From: Microcoleus sp. EPA2
Lineage (GTDB): Bacteria; Cyanobacteriota; Cyanobacteriia; Cyanobacteriales; Microcoleaceae
DNA: 64,000 nucleotides
NCBI GenBank assembly: GCA_020882975.1
Contig: JAHRFD010000005.1
Span: forward strand, 115,271 to 179,270
Direction of reading: 5' to 3'
Both the position numbers and the translations under genes were made by a program. The notes beneath the pieces were generated by a model. The model did not search any database. It had not been told where the DNA came from and was given only the letters and a program-made list of their open reading frames with translations. Positions 53,010-61,759 of this stretch are shown here, one piece after another. Positions within the stretch are counted from its first letter, which is position 1, and every line of letters begins with the position of its first letter.

Positions 53010-54962
53010 ATGAGTCAATCAACCAATTCCCCGCTATCTCAACCACTATCACGACGAACCGCCCTCAAATTCCTCGGAGTTGGTGCCGCCGGCGGGCTCC
53101 TGGGCTACTCTAGATTTTCCAAGCCAGAGCCCACCGTGTTTCAGCAAGACACCCTCGATTTACCGCAACTACTAAACACCCCCAAAACCGTTGTAGTTGT
53201 CGGTGCTGGCTTGGCTGGGCTCGCCTGCGCCTACGAACTTAGTCAGCGGGGTTTCGCCGTAACGCTGTTGGAGAAATCGCCCCAACTAGGCGGCAAGATT
53301 GCTAGTTGGCCGATTTCCGTGGGGAACCAGACTTTTATGATGGAACATGGTTTTCACGGTTTTTTTCCACAATACTACAACCTCAAAAGCGTAGTTCAAG
53401 AATTAGAAATTACCGACAACTTTGTATCTTTAGAATCCTACGCGGTTATCTTTAGAGATGGCAAATACAAACCAGAAGTTTTTCGTCCTAATCATTCCGC
53501 TTTTCCTTGGAACATAGTTGACTTAGGGATAGCTTCTCCTAACTGGACGAAGTGGGGAATCAATCTGACTAAACCCGCCCACTGGCAAGTATTTCGGGAA
53601 ATAGGCGGTTTTCAAACGCAAAAAAGTTTCGCTAGACTCGATAACATCTCCGTTGCTGATTGGGTGAAAGGTGAGTTTCCCCGCGGACTTTATGACTTGT
53701 ATTTTCTGCCTTTTGCTAAATCTAGTCTCAACTCGCCGGATGAATTGAGTGTGGGAGAATTAATGCAGTTTTTCCACTTCTACTTTTTCGGAAATCCCGA
53801 AGGTTTAGCATTCAATGGGACGCGGCAAGATATGGGAACCAGTTTAGTACAACCCATTGCTAAATACATTGAAAGTAAAGGCGGAAAAGTATTGACAGAT
53901 GTGGCGGTTAGTAACATTCATTGGGAAAATGGCAAGATTGATTCCCTGAGTTACCAGTCAGGAGATGTGCAAAGTAAAGTACCTTTCTGGGTGAAGCAAA
54001 ATTCACTGTTAAAGGACAGCAACGCCACGGCATATTTTGGGGCGGGAGATAGTGTGTATGCCACAGTACCGGGAGGAAAAGAGGCAATTTCCCTGAGTTG
54101 TACTCACCAGGGCTGCACGGTGCAGAAGCAGAATGATGGTCAATTTCATTGTCCTTGTCATGGCGCAGTTTTTGATGCCGAAGGGCGAGTGGTTAGCGGA
54201 CCTGCAAAACGGGATTTACCCAGATTTAAGGTGGTTGCTAAAAAAGATGATGAGGTACAATTGGCAGCAGCATTTGACAATTCCCAAACTAAAAATTTAG
54301 GAGAAACATTGCAGGCTGATTACTATGTTTTGGCGACAGATGTGCCGGGAATGCAGCATTTGTTTAGTTTGGCTAGCGGTGAGGTGAATCCCCAGGTGCA
54401 GAGTCGGATTGAGAGTTTGAAAATAGCCGATCCGTTTGCGGTTGGTCGTTTTTGGTTCGATCGCGATTTTGCATGGGAACAGAGCAATTTTAGCTCGCTT
54501 TCCGGCTACAAACTGACTGATAGCATTACGCTTTACCACCGCATTCAAGATCAATTCATCGCGTGGCACAAAGAAACTGGCGGCAGTGTAGTGGAGTTAC
54601 ACGCCTATTGTTACAAGGAAAAAGATTTTCCGAATCAACAAGTTTTGCTGGCTACTTTTGAGGAAGAGTTGTATGAAATTGTGCCGGAATTAAAACAGGC
54701 AAATATGCTGCACCGGGAATTGGTAAATCAAAAGAATTTCTCTGGTTATCCGCCCGGTAGTTATGCGGAACGCCCGGAGACTTCCTGTGATGTTCCTAAT
54801 CTTGTATTTGCGGGAGATTGGGTGAAAATGCCTTTTCCTTGCGGTTTAATGGAAAGGGCGGTTAGCAGTGGTTTGTTGGCGGCTAATGCTATTTTATATC
54901 AGGAGGGTTTGCAGAGGCGATCGCTCTTGACCGTCAATCCTGAAGGCGTACTGAAAATCTAA
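53010..54962 (+). CDS. FAD-dependent carotenoid-desaturase-like oxidoreductase with inserted Rieske domain, 650 aa
   Basis: The twin-arginine-like start (LSRRTALKFLGVGAAGGLLG) is followed by an FAD Rossmann motif (TVVVVGAGLAGLACAYELSQRGF, LLEKSPQLGGKI). A Rieske [2Fe-2S] domain is inserted at about 330-420: C364-T-H366, C369, and C381-P-C383-H384. The end APDVPNLVFAGDW-like DVPNLVFAGDWVKMPFPCGLMERAVSSG is of the phytoene-desaturase type. It resembles the CrtU/CruE group that makes aromatic carotenoids such as those leading to synechoxanthin; I recall a Rieske domain in that group but cannot verify it. The frame is open from 52836; the 58 added residues do not look native, and ATG 53010 fits. 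Confidence 0.75.
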   Translation: MSQSTNSPLSQPLSRRTALKFLGVGAAGGLLGYSRFSKPEPTVFQQDTLDLPQLLNTPKTVVVVGAGLAGLACAYELSQRGFAVTLLEKSPQLGGKIASWPISVGNQTFMMEHGFHGFFPQYYNLKSVVQELEITDNFVSLESYAVIFRDGKYKPEVFRPNHSAFPWNIVDLGIASPNWTKWGINLTKPAHWQVFREIGGFQTQKSFARLDNISVADWVKGEFPRGLYDLYFLPFAKSSLNSPDELSVGELMQFFHFYFFGNPEGLAFNGTRQDMGTSLVQPIAKYIESKGGKVLTDVAVSNIHWENGKIDSLSYQSGDVQSKVPFWVKQNSLLKDSNATAYFGAGDSVYATVPGGKEAISLSCTHQGCTVQKQNDGQFHCPCHGAVFDAEGRVVSGPAKRDLPRFKVVAKKDDEVQLAAAFDNSQTKNLGETLQADYYVLATDVPGMQHLFSLASGEVNPQVQSRIESLKIADPFAVGRFWFDRDFAWEQSNFSSLSGYKLTDSITLYHRIQDQFIAWHKETGGSVVELHAYCYKEKDFPNQQVLLATFEEELYEIVPELKQANMLHRELVNQKNFSGYPPGSYAERPETSCDVPNLVFAGDWVKMPFPCGLMERAVSSGLLAANAILYQEGLQRRSLLTVNPEGVLKI

Positions 54963-55042
54963 TGTTTTCAGCCTGACGGGGGCGGGTTTGAGAGATTAGA
55001 CATCTCCGATTATTCTGGTAGGGTAGGCATCCTGCCTGCCCT

Positions 55043-56707
55043 TTACAATTTCTGTTCTCCAGTCCGAAAAACAACTATTCCATTTTCTACAGCAACTAGA
55101 TCTATTTTCAGCGGACCGGCGATATATGTAACATCAGTGGCGATCGCCTGCACCTCCAGAGGTTTATCATATTGTTTGAGGCGATCGACAAAACTAGCCA
55201 AAGTTTCAATCCGATTATCGGCAACTTGGACTCTACCGCCGACAACACCAATCAAACGAGCCCGAAATTGGCAAGCTTCAATTAATTGCTGCAACTGCTG
55301 TCTTACCTGTTCGTCTTTTAAGACTAGGGGATCGATAGAAACTCCTGCAATCACATCTCCAGCCCGGAATACAACTCTATTGATTTCGGCTTCGGCAAAT
55401 ACTTTGATCCGCTTTTCTTCCCGCAGGTAGTTCGCGCCGGCCACAATTCTGACTACATAATCTTGACCGTCTTTTATTTGATTAAGGAGTTGTTCAATTT
55501 CGGCATTGGTAATTTGAACTATCTGCTCTTTTACCTTGGTATTTCCAGGCTGCATGAGTCCGACAGTGGTTTTATTTGCTTCTTGCAATAGTCGATCGAT
55601 GGCGCGACTGGCTAAGGCTGGTTCGGCGATGCGAACAACTCCCGCAGCTAAAATTTGGCCGCGCCTGATGGCAACAGTCCCCTCGCGAATTGCCTGAAAG
55701 TCTCTTTCTAAAACTTGTACTTGCTGTTGCAATAAAGCTTGTTGCTGTTCCAGTTGTGTTTGTTGCTCTGCTAGGGTTTCTAAGAGAGCTTCTCTTTCGG
55801 CAATTACTTTGTCTCGATCGACTATAGCTCGATCGCGATCGGCTAGATTTTGGACTCGCTCGGCAATTTCCTTGTCTCGCTGAGCAATTAGTTTGTTGCG
55901 CGAGCCAATTTCCTGGTCCCGCTTGGCAATTTCTTGGTTCCGCTGGGCAATTTCTTGGTCCCTTTGGGCAATTTGAGTTTTTACTCGCTCTCGTTGTTCA
56001 ATTAACTGTTGTCGTTCGGTTTGTAGTTGGGTGATTTCTGAGCCTAAAGCTTTCTTTTGAGTAGAAACTGTGTTCAATTGATTTTCAGTGCGATCGAGCT
56101 GAGATTGCGTGCTGGCTTTGGCTACTTCCACAATCGTCAGTTGTTCTTCAGTGCGCAACTTAGCTGCTTCCATCGTCGCAAGCTGTTTTTCGGTTTGAGA
56201 TTTAGCCGCTTCTACCTGACTCAGTTGCTGTTGAGTTTTGGACTTGGCAGCTTCCACATTATTGAGTTGGGCTCGCAGGGACTTTAATTTGGTTTGGGTC
56301 TCGGCTTGCTCGGCATTAGCCGCTTGCAACGAACGATTAATCTCTTCTAAATTAGCCTTAGCTTGGGCTTGAGCAGCCCTAGCTTGGCTTAATTCAGTTT
56401 CAACTCGTTTTTTTTCTTCAGTGGCTAGATTGAGTTCTCTGCGGGCGTTATTGAGTCTTTTTTGAATTTCATCTATTCTAAAAACCCCTGTGCGGAGGGG
56501 CTTACTGGTAGCAAACAAGATGCCCAGAGTTGTGGCTGACAGAATGCTACCAGCCATCACTGTCACTACAACAGCAGTATCGCGGGGGCGAAGTTTGAAT
56601 AAACTTAATCTGGCCTTGCCGACTTTTGTCCCAAGGCGATCGCTGACAGTAGCGATCACACCCCCCAAAATTAAAATTACAAATACTAGGATGTATCCAG
56701 CAGTCAT
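55043..56707 (-). CDS. DUF3084 coiled-coil membrane protein, 554 aa
   Basis: Two transmembrane helices (residues 3-21 and 45-65), a coiled coil of about 250 residues (75-330) with periodic QLxxVEAAKSxTxxQL and RDQEIAQRNQEIA repeats, and a C-terminal beta/alpha domain (PGNTKVKEQIVQITNAEIEQLLNQ, GVSIDPLVLKDEQVRQQLQQLIEACQFRARLIGVVGGRVQV). This is the cyanobacterial DUF3084 architecture. The length of the coiled coil suggests a cell-envelope or cytoskeletal scaffold role. Function unproven. Confidence 0.88.
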   Translation of the reverse strand: MTAGYILVFVILILGGVIATVSDRLGTKVGKARLSLFKLRPRDTAVVVTVMAGSILSATTLGILFATSKPLRTGVFRIDEIQKRLNNARRELNLATEEKKRVETELSQARAAQAQAKANLEEINRSLQAANAEQAETQTKLKSLRAQLNNVEAAKSKTQQQLSQVEAAKSQTEKQLATMEAAKLRTEEQLTIVEVAKASTQSQLDRTENQLNTVSTQKKALGSEITQLQTERQQLIEQRERVKTQIAQRDQEIAQRNQEIAKRDQEIGSRNKLIAQRDKEIAERVQNLADRDRAIVDRDKVIAEREALLETLAEQQTQLEQQQALLQQQVQVLERDFQAIREGTVAIRRGQILAAGVVRIAEPALASRAIDRLLQEANKTTVGLMQPGNTKVKEQIVQITNAEIEQLLNQIKDGQDYVVRIVAGANYLREEKRIKVFAEAEINRVVFRAGDVIAGVSIDPLVLKDEQVRQQLQQLIEACQFRARLIGVVGGRVQVADNRIETLASFVDRLKQYDKPLEVQAIATDVTYIAGPLKIDLVAVENGIVVFRTGEQKL

Positions 56708-56744
56708 TCCGATTCCATAGCTTGTCTAAATCATCGAGCAAATA

Positions 56745-56813
56745 TGTAGGGGTAGTGGATGGTGCGTGCCTACCCCTAAGCGATGGGGGCAACCGGGCGT
56801 GGGATTGCCCCTA
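56745..56813. repeat. GTAGGGG...CCCCTAC palindromic repeat
   Basis: GTAGGGGTAG pairs with CTACCCCTA inside and the ends GTAGGGG/CCCCTAC pair outside, 69 bases in all. It is related in ends to the 63-bp family. Confidence 0.55.
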
Positions 56814-56847
56814 CAAAAATTACACAAATCATTTAGGCTGGCTATGA

Positions 56848-56882
56848 ATTTGGGATTTGGGATTGAATCCCAAATCCCAAAT
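56848..56882 (-). terminator. Hairpin made of heptamers 3' of ntcA
   Basis: ATTTGGGATTTGGGATT and its exact reverse complement flank a single G, giving a long perfect palindrome built from TTTGGGA heptamers. It lies 24 bases after the ntcA stop and probably ends its transcript. Confidence 0.6.
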
Positions 56883-56906
56883 CCCAAATCCTATAGTCTC
56901 TCGGTG

Positions 56907-57572
56907 TCAAGTGAATTGCTGGCCTAAAGCCACCGGGTTATGGACTGTGATCTTTTTCTTGTGGATCGAGATCATTTTTTCTTGTCTGAGATCCCCCAGT
57001 AAGCGAGTCACCGTTACTCGCGTTGAGCCGATCGCCTCTGCGATCGCCTGATGAGACAGCTTTAAATCAATCGTAATCCCTTCAGTACCGGGCATACCAA
57101 AATCCCGGCACAAAATCAGCAAAAAGCTGACCAATCTCGAACCCATATCTCGGTGGGCCAACGTTTCGATCATCATCTCAGTTTGCAAAATCCGAGAAGA
57201 CAATCCGCGCAGCATCACCATAGATAAGTCTGGGTCTTCCTTGAGGGCTTTTTCCACTTGTTCGATCGGCAATGAGATCAATTCCACCGGCGTAAAAGCT
57301 ACGGCGTGGTAAAACCTGTCAGAGCGGTGTCCTGTAATCAGAGACAGCACCCCAAATACGCTATTTTCCCGGAGAAGGGCCACAGTAATTTCTTCTCCGG
57401 CTTCATATACCCTGGAGAGCTTAACAGCACCTTTAATGAGAACGTAGACGCGCTCAGCCGGGTCTCCAGGGAAAAAAATTGTCTTGCCCCGTTCAAAGGT
57501 TTCCACAATGGGTGGAAACGCCCCGCCGCTGATTTGGCGGAACACGGCTGCTAGCGGTCTATCATGGGTCAC
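56907..57572 (-). CDS. ntcA: Global nitrogen regulator NtcA
   Basis: CRP-family activator and repressor of nitrogen genes that responds to 2-oxoglutarate. The cNMP-binding-like domain has the NtcA signature [25 protein letters not shown]...[32 protein letters not shown]. The dimer helix reads [34 protein letters not shown], and the HTH is [26 protein letters not shown] choose GTG 57572 (VTHDRPLA, 221 residues), supported by AAGGA just upstream and by the known length of NtcA (about 222-225). The autoregulatory GTAN8TAC site was not found in the upstream region. Confidence 0.96.
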   Translation of the reverse strand: MTHDRPLAAVFRQISGGAFPPIVETFERGKTIFFPGDPAERVYVLIKGAVKLSRVYEAGEEITVALLRENSVFGVLSLITGHRSDRFYHAVAFTPVELISLPIEQVEKALKEDPDLSMVMLRGLSSRILQTEMMIETLAHRDMGSRLVSFLLILCRDFGMPGTEGITIDLKLSHQAIAEAIGSTRVTVTRLLGDLRQEKMISIHKKKITVHNPVALGQQFT

Positions 57573-57901
57573 GACCTGATCCTTTCTACTAATCAATGCT
57601 CTGTAACTTGAAAATTAACATTTTTGAGTAAATATACTTTCCAACCTCCTGTATTGGATGATTCAATAACTTCCATCTAATGTTAAGGTAAACACACACT
57701 GTATGATTAAATCTAGCCCTTCTCTTAACTTTTTCAATTCCGCCCCCAAGTAGCTCCACAGCCAAATTAATCTTAATTGTGTCTCAGTTGTGTCTCAATT
57801 GTGTCTCAATCAGTGATATTTCAATCAGTTGTGTCTAAATAGGTGGCGTGGTTGAATCTAGCCAACGAGAACGGTGCAAGTTGCTTCTAGATAAACTACA
57901 G
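57573..57901. other. Divergent ntcA / fabI intergenic region
   Basis: About 329 bases. Around 57770-57840 there are four close copies of GTGTCTCA(A/G)TTGT-type sequence (TTGTGTCTCAGTTGTGTCTCAATTGTG), a local direct repeat. I did not find a GTAN8TAC box. Confidence 0.45.
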
Positions 57902-58678
57902 ATGATAGATTTGACCGGAAAAAATGCTCTTGTTACGGGCATTGCCAACAATCGCTCGATCGCCTGGGGCATTGCTCAGCAGCTCCACAAAGCAGGGGCC
58001 AATCTTGGCATCACTTATTTGAAAGACGAAAAAGGCAAGCACGAGCGGAAAGTCGCTGAACTCGTGGAACCGCTCAATCCCAGTCTGTATTTGCCCTGCA
58101 ATGTCCAAAATGAGATGGAAATTGAGTCTACTTTTGAGACGATCGCCGACAAGTGGGGCAAGTTAGATATTCTGGTTCACTGTTTAGCCTTTGCCGGCAA
58201 GGACGAACTCTCAGGAGACTTCACCAATACTTCGAGAGAAGGTTTCTCCAATGCTTTGGATATTAGTGCTTACTCCCTAGTACGGCTTTGTGCAGCAGCG
58301 AAACCCTTGATGGCCGAAGGTGGCAGTATTGTCACCTTGACTTATCTCGGCGGTGTTCGAGTAGTCCCCAATTATAACGTAATGGGAATTGCTAAGGCCG
58401 CATTGGAAATGAATGTTCGCTATCTGGCGGCGGAACTTGGCCCGTTAAATATTCGGGTAAATGCAATTTCTTCTGGCCCAATTCGGACTTTGGCTTCGTC
58501 AGCAGTTGGCGGCATTCTGGACATGATCCACCACGTTGAGGAAGTCGCTCCCCTGCGACGCACGGTAACTCAACAGGAAGTAGGAAATGCTGCGGCTTTT
58601 CTGTGCAGCAATCTCGCTAGCGGGATTACGGGTCAGATTTTGTATGTAGATGCTGGTTACGAAATCATGGGAATGTAA
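57902..58678 (+). CDS. fabI: Enoyl-[acyl-carrier-protein] reductase (NADH) FabI, 258 aa
   Basis: Last reductive step of each fatty-acid elongation cycle. Short-chain dehydrogenase fold with the FabI-specific nucleotide motif GKNALVTGIANNRSIAWGIAQ, LVHCLAFAGKDE, and the catalytic YNVMGIAK (Tyr-x6-Lys). The preceding YLGGVRVVPNYNVMG segment also fits FabI. I start at ATG 57902 (MIDLTGKNA), matching the family length; the frame extends upstream to 57848 but that part is unlike FabI. Divergent from ntcA. Confidence 0.96.
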   Translation: MIDLTGKNALVTGIANNRSIAWGIAQQLHKAGANLGITYLKDEKGKHERKVAELVEPLNPSLYLPCNVQNEMEIESTFETIADKWGKLDILVHCLAFAGKDELSGDFTNTSREGFSNALDISAYSLVRLCAAAKPLMAEGGSIVTLTYLGGVRVVPNYNVMGIAKAALEMNVRYLAAELGPLNIRVNAISSGPIRTLASSAVGGILDMIHHVEEVAPLRRTVTQQEVGNAAAFLCSNLASGITGQILYVDAGYEIMGM

Positions 58679-58705
58679 TAAGATTCTAGGAAAGTTTTGA
58701 GTTTT

Positions 58706-58768
58706 GTAGGGTGGGTTAAGAGAGTAAACTTTAATTTTAATAAGTAAGTTGTATGCAAAACCCACCCC
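58706..58768. repeat. 63-bp palindromic repeat, GTAGGGTGGGTT type
   Basis: Left arm GTAGGGTGGGTTAA, right arm AAAACCCACCCC, AT-rich middle. It lies between fabI and hisB. Confidence 0.65.
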
Positions 58769-58827
58769 TTGCTTGAGACTCCCCACTACAAAAATTCTCC
58801 GCTCAAATTACTAACTATCAATTACTC

Positions 58828-59487
58828 ATGAATGACAAATTGCGACTTATGGAAACAATCGATCGCCCTTCTGTTCCTCCTGTAAATTCAGTTAGCCTGC
58901 TGAGGGCTGCTTCGGTGAAGCGCACGACACTGGAAACTGATGTGAATGTGAGCCTGAATCTCGACGGTTCGGGAACTTGTAAAGCGGCGACTGGAATTCC
59001 ATTTTTAGATCATATGTTGGATCAGATTGCTTCCCACGGATTGATCGATTTGGATGTCCAGGCGATCGGGGATTTAGCCATTGACGATCATCACACGAAC
59101 GAGGATGTGGGGATTACGTTAGGACAAACTCTCGCAAAAGCTGTCGGAGATCGATCGGGCATTTCTCGTTTCGGCCACTTCATCGCCCCGTTGGATGAAG
59201 CTTTAGTTGAAGTAGTCCTAGATTTTTCGGGAAGGCCTCACTTAAGCTACAATTTGCAGATTCCCAATCAACGGATTGGTACTTACGATACCGAATTAGT
59301 GAAAGAGTTTTTTGCGGCGATTGTGAATCACAGTCAAATGACACTGCACATTCGACAGTTGCAGGGTGGAAATTCCCATCACATTGTGGAAGCGGCATTT
59401 AAGGCATTTGCGCGGGCTTTGCGGATGGCTGTGGCGATCGATCCACGGCGCGCTAGTCGGATTCCGAGTTCTAAAGGAGTTTTGTAG
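58828..59487 (+). CDS. hisB: Imidazoleglycerol-phosphate dehydratase HisB, 219 aa
   Basis: Sixth step of histidine biosynthesis. Mn-binding motifs: [49 protein letters not shown] and [17 protein letters not shown]. It is the monofunctional type of about 200 residues without the phosphatase domain. A short N-terminal extension is present; ATG 58849 (METIDRPS) is an alternative start. hisB here is followed by a hairpin and is not in a his operon, as is common in cyanobacteria. Confidence 0.96.
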   Translation: MNDKLRLMETIDRPSVPPVNSVSLLRAASVKRTTLETDVNVSLNLDGSGTCKAATGIPFLDHMLDQIASHGLIDLDVQAIGDLAIDDHHTNEDVGITLGQTLAKAVGDRSGISRFGHFIAPLDEALVEVVLDFSGRPHLSYNLQIPNQRIGTYDTELVKEFFAAIVNHSQMTLHIRQLQGGNSHHIVEAAFKAFARALRMAVAIDPRRASRIPSSKGVL

Positions 59488-59493
59488 TTTTGG

Positions 59494-59527
59494 GGTTTGC
59501 AGTTGCGCTTGAGCGCTGCTGCAAACC
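59494..59527 (+). terminator. Hairpin after hisB
   Basis: GGTTTGCAG pairs with CTGCAAACC, with an inner GCGC-TTGA-GCGC. No strong T-run follows, so efficiency is uncertain. Confidence 0.6.
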
Positions 59528-59587
59528 TGTAAATTAAAATATATCTGCTATGTAGTTAAAAATAGTAGACAATTAAACTATTGATCC

Positions 59588-59965
59588 ATGTTATATTTTA
59601 ATCGCAAATATTTTTTTCTTGCCTTGATTTTATTTTCGATCGAAATCGTTATTGCTGTTTTTTTTAGAGATAAGTTTGTTCGTTATTTCCTGGGAGATTT
59701 ATTGGTAGTGATATTTCTCCATTGCTTCATAATGTCTTGGTTAAAACTAGAATCCACAAAAGTAGCTTTATCGGTTCTAACTTTTTCTTTTGTTATTGAG
59801 ATATTGCAATATTTTAAGATTTTAAATGCTTTAGGCTGGGAAAATAACAAGATTGCTATAATCATTTTAGGCAATAGCTTTGATGCAATGGATTTGGTTG
59901 CTTATACTGCGGGTATTGCCATAGTTTTGTGGCTAGAAAATAGAAAAAAAGTTTCAATATCGTAG
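59588..59965 (+). CDS. DUF2809-like small membrane protein, 125 aa
   Basis: Four hydrophobic helices in a short protein: YFFLALILFSIEIVIAVFF, RYFLGDLLVVIFLHCFIMSW, VALSVLTFSFVIEILQYF and DLVAYTAGIAIVLWLENR. The RDKFVRYFLGDLLVV segment is characteristic of DUF2809 as I remember it. Function unknown. The region is more AT-rich than its neighbours, which suggests recent acquisition or weak expression constraints. Confidence 0.7.
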   Translation: MLYFNRKYFFLALILFSIEIVIAVFFRDKFVRYFLGDLLVVIFLHCFIMSWLKLESTKVALSVLTFSFVIEILQYFKILNALGWENNKIAIIILGNSFDAMDLVAYTAGIAIVLWLENRKKVSIS

Positions 59966-60026
59966 ATTAACTCAAGCAGGATTGTAAAAGTCCGAGAAAG
60001 GAAATTTATTGTTGCAGATACTCGCT

Positions 60027-60479
60027 CTACTTTAGTGAATTTACAGGTCGTTTTAAAATTTGTTGAACCACCCCATAATAATTAGGATTTTCTAACCCTT
60101 TTAATTCATGTTGGATATCTTCCCAATCCCCTAATTTACTTTTCCACATACCATTCTCTGTTTGTATTTCAGCGTGTTGCGGTTCACCATTATAGGTGTA
60201 TATTGCTATCTTTTGAAAGCCCGGTTCAAGATCGCGATTATCACAACATTCATATCCAATAGTTTGATAAGCCTTGATAAAAGCATCCAACGTTAACTCT
60301 CTTGGTACACCATCGGGCCAGTATCCATCTGGGTCTACCGGGTCCCATCTACAGTCCTCTTCGCCAGCCACGAAAGCAAAGCAATTATAATCAACTGTTT
60401 CTTCACTTGTTACTTCATATTCAGTATTCTCTAGATTAGGAAATCTCAAGAGTTTACGATATTCCAGCCTACCATTCAT
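60027..60479 (-). CDS. Hypothetical protein with possible Cys-His hydrolase core, 150 aa
   Basis: Resembles the DUF7689-type proteins of cyanobacteria as far as I recall. DYNCFAFVAGEEDCRW (C33) and EPQHAEIQTENGMWKSKLGDW (H102) give a Cys...His pair in a context similar to NlpC/P60-like or papain-like folds, suggesting a cysteine hydrolase or deamidase. No signal peptide. It overlaps the preceding gene by 11 bases (4 codons), so the two are translationally coupled. Confidence 0.6.
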   Translation of the reverse strand: MNGRLEYRKLLRFPNLENTEYEVTSEETVDYNCFAFVAGEEDCRWDPVDPDGYWPDGVPRELTLDAFIKAYQTIGYECCDNRDLEPGFQKIAIYTYNGEPQHAEIQTENGMWKSKLGDWEDIQHELKGLENPNYYGVVQQILKRPVNSLK

Positions 60480-60813
60480 AGCCGTGTTCTTTTCCCCATT
60501 GTATCCATGCTTGAGCCATTTGTTTCATTCGACCACGCTGTTCTGGTTTTACCGGATTATCACCAGTAATTGCTCTCAACGCCCAAAACCAATGATCTGG
60601 TTTTTGTTCGAGATCCCGGAAAATTAACGGTACAATAGGCTGTCCCATGCCAATAATTCTCTGATAAGCTGGGTGCATTGACTTTTGTGTAACTAATGAC
60701 AGCATCCTTGTCTGGTCGCGCCATTCTTCTACGAGGCTATTAAACTCCGCTTCGATTTCTACGTGACTTTTAATCGGGTATTTATAAGTTGTGATGCGAT
60801 CGGGTAGTTTCAT
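60469..60813 (-). CDS. Hypothetical partner protein, 114 aa
   Basis: Unrecognised, mostly helical: EIEAEFNSLVEEWRDQTRM, HPAYQRIIGMGQPIVPLIFRDLE, DHWFWALRAITGDNPVKPEQRG and MAQAWIQWGKEHGYEW. It overlaps the downstream gene by 11 bases. The overlapping order and small size recall a two-protein cassette such as antitoxin-toxin or effector-immunity, but this is inferred from arrangement only. Confidence 0.6.
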   Translation of the reverse strand: MKLPDRITTYKYPIKSHVEIEAEFNSLVEEWRDQTRMLSLVTQKSMHPAYQRIIGMGQPIVPLIFRDLEQKPDHWFWALRAITGDNPVKPEQRGRMKQMAQAWIQWGKEHGYEW

Positions 60814-60916
60814 GTCAAGCCGTGGCTACTTCATAAATCTATATTACCCGATCGGGGCTCTGCGGGCGATCGACCAAAATCAAGCATTACCAACTTGGGT
60901 CAACCCAGCACAATTA

Positions 60917-60979
60917 GTAGGGTGCGTCAGTTGAAAAACCCTAATTCTTCGTAATAACCTTAAGACTGACGCACCCTAC
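60917..60979. repeat. 63-bp perfect-ended palindromic repeat, GTAGGGTGCGTCAG
   Basis: The 14-base ends GTAGGGTGCGTCAG and CTGACGCACCCTAC are exact reverse complements. The total is 63 bases, the same length as the GGGCGGGTTT copies, although the arm sequence differs after GTAGGG. Confidence 0.8.
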
Positions 60980-61015
60980 AGGCTACAAGCTGCGATTAAA
61001 AAAAATCGACTAAAA

Positions 61016-61393
61016 TCAAACCTTACCAACCTCCACCAACTCAACATCACTAACAGAACTTTTCTCTTCCCCTTCATCTTCTTGAGCAACTGAAACTGTT
61101 AGCTTCAATCCCAGAGCATTCAGCCAATTAGCCAAAGCATAAATAGTCGCCATTCCATTCTGTGATACCAAACCATCTAATTTTTCCAAGTGCAATTTAG
61201 CGTCATCTGCTGACATATTTGGTTCTCCAAGAGCTTCAAATACATTGCTAAGTCCGAGTTCGAGCAAACCAGGTTCAGGCTCTTCGTCTTCCAAATGCGC
61301 TGTTAGATAAGCAGCAGCGTGTCTTTTATCCTTGAGCGCTTCAATCAGATAGTCCTGGTAACTATCGCTAGTTGGCATTTTGGCATTCTTCAT
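61016..61393 (-). CDS. Antitoxin of type II module A (addiction-module antidote-like), 125 aa
   Basis: Homologous to the two antitoxins downstream in this array. Start ATG 61393 (MKNAKMPTSDSYQDYLIEALKD). The core YAAAYLTAHLED-type segment reads HAAAYLTAHLEDEEPEPGLLELGLSNVFEALGEPNMSADDAKLHLEKLD, then ATIYALANWLNALGLKLTVSV. The AYL...AL and LNALGLKL motifs are those of HigA-like 'probable addiction module antidote' proteins, but the expected helix-turn-helix centre is not well conserved. The start overlaps the toxin gene's 3' end by 26 bases. Confidence 0.75.
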   Translation of the reverse strand: MKNAKMPTSDSYQDYLIEALKDKRHAAAYLTAHLEDEEPEPGLLELGLSNVFEALGEPNMSADDAKLHLEKLDGLVSQNGMATIYALANWLNALGLKLTVSVAQEDEGEEKSSVSDVELVEVGKV

Positions 61394-61709
61394 ATTCTTT
61401 CCAATACTCCTTAGCTTTACGAATATCTTGTTCTTGACTGCTTTTATCCCCACCACAGAGGAGAAGCACTATTGTTGACCCAAATTGTCCGAAGTACACG
61501 CGATACCCAGGCCCAAAGTCAATTTTCAATTCGCAAACTCCTTCGCCAACAGACTTACTGTTTCCTAAATTCCCCAAGCGAACTCGGTCAAGCCTTTGCT
61601 CAATTTTAACTACCGCATTCAAATTTCGCAGGGAACTAAGCCACTCTGCGAAAGGATTTTTACCGTCTGGGGTAATATAACGTCGAATGTTTCTGGGTTA
61701 TACTTCCAT
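61368..61709 (-). pseudogene. Toxin of module A, RelE/HigB-like, with nonsense codon 4
   Basis: The minus-strand sequence from ATG 61709 reads M-E-V-stop (TAA at 61698-61700), then PRNIRRYITPDGKNPFAEWLSSLRNLN continuing in frame to 61368. The two intact paralogues begin MEVQPREI, so codon 4 was CAA (Gln) and changed to TAA. The open frame downstream starts at an ATG within the fold (MNAVVKIEQRLDRV, 84 residues), missing the N-terminal third. The C-terminal signature GVCELKIDFGPGYRVYFGQ is kept. The toxin is probably inactive unless reinitiation or suppression occurs. Confidence 0.85.
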
Positions 61710-61759
61710 AAATGCGAGCGCCACTACTCGTAAATCATCATAGGGGCGATCGCACTCAA

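Noticed and set aside
57573-57901. NtcA autoregulatory GTAN8TAC box
   Set aside because: Each GTA in the region was inspected; none is followed by TAC at eight bases.
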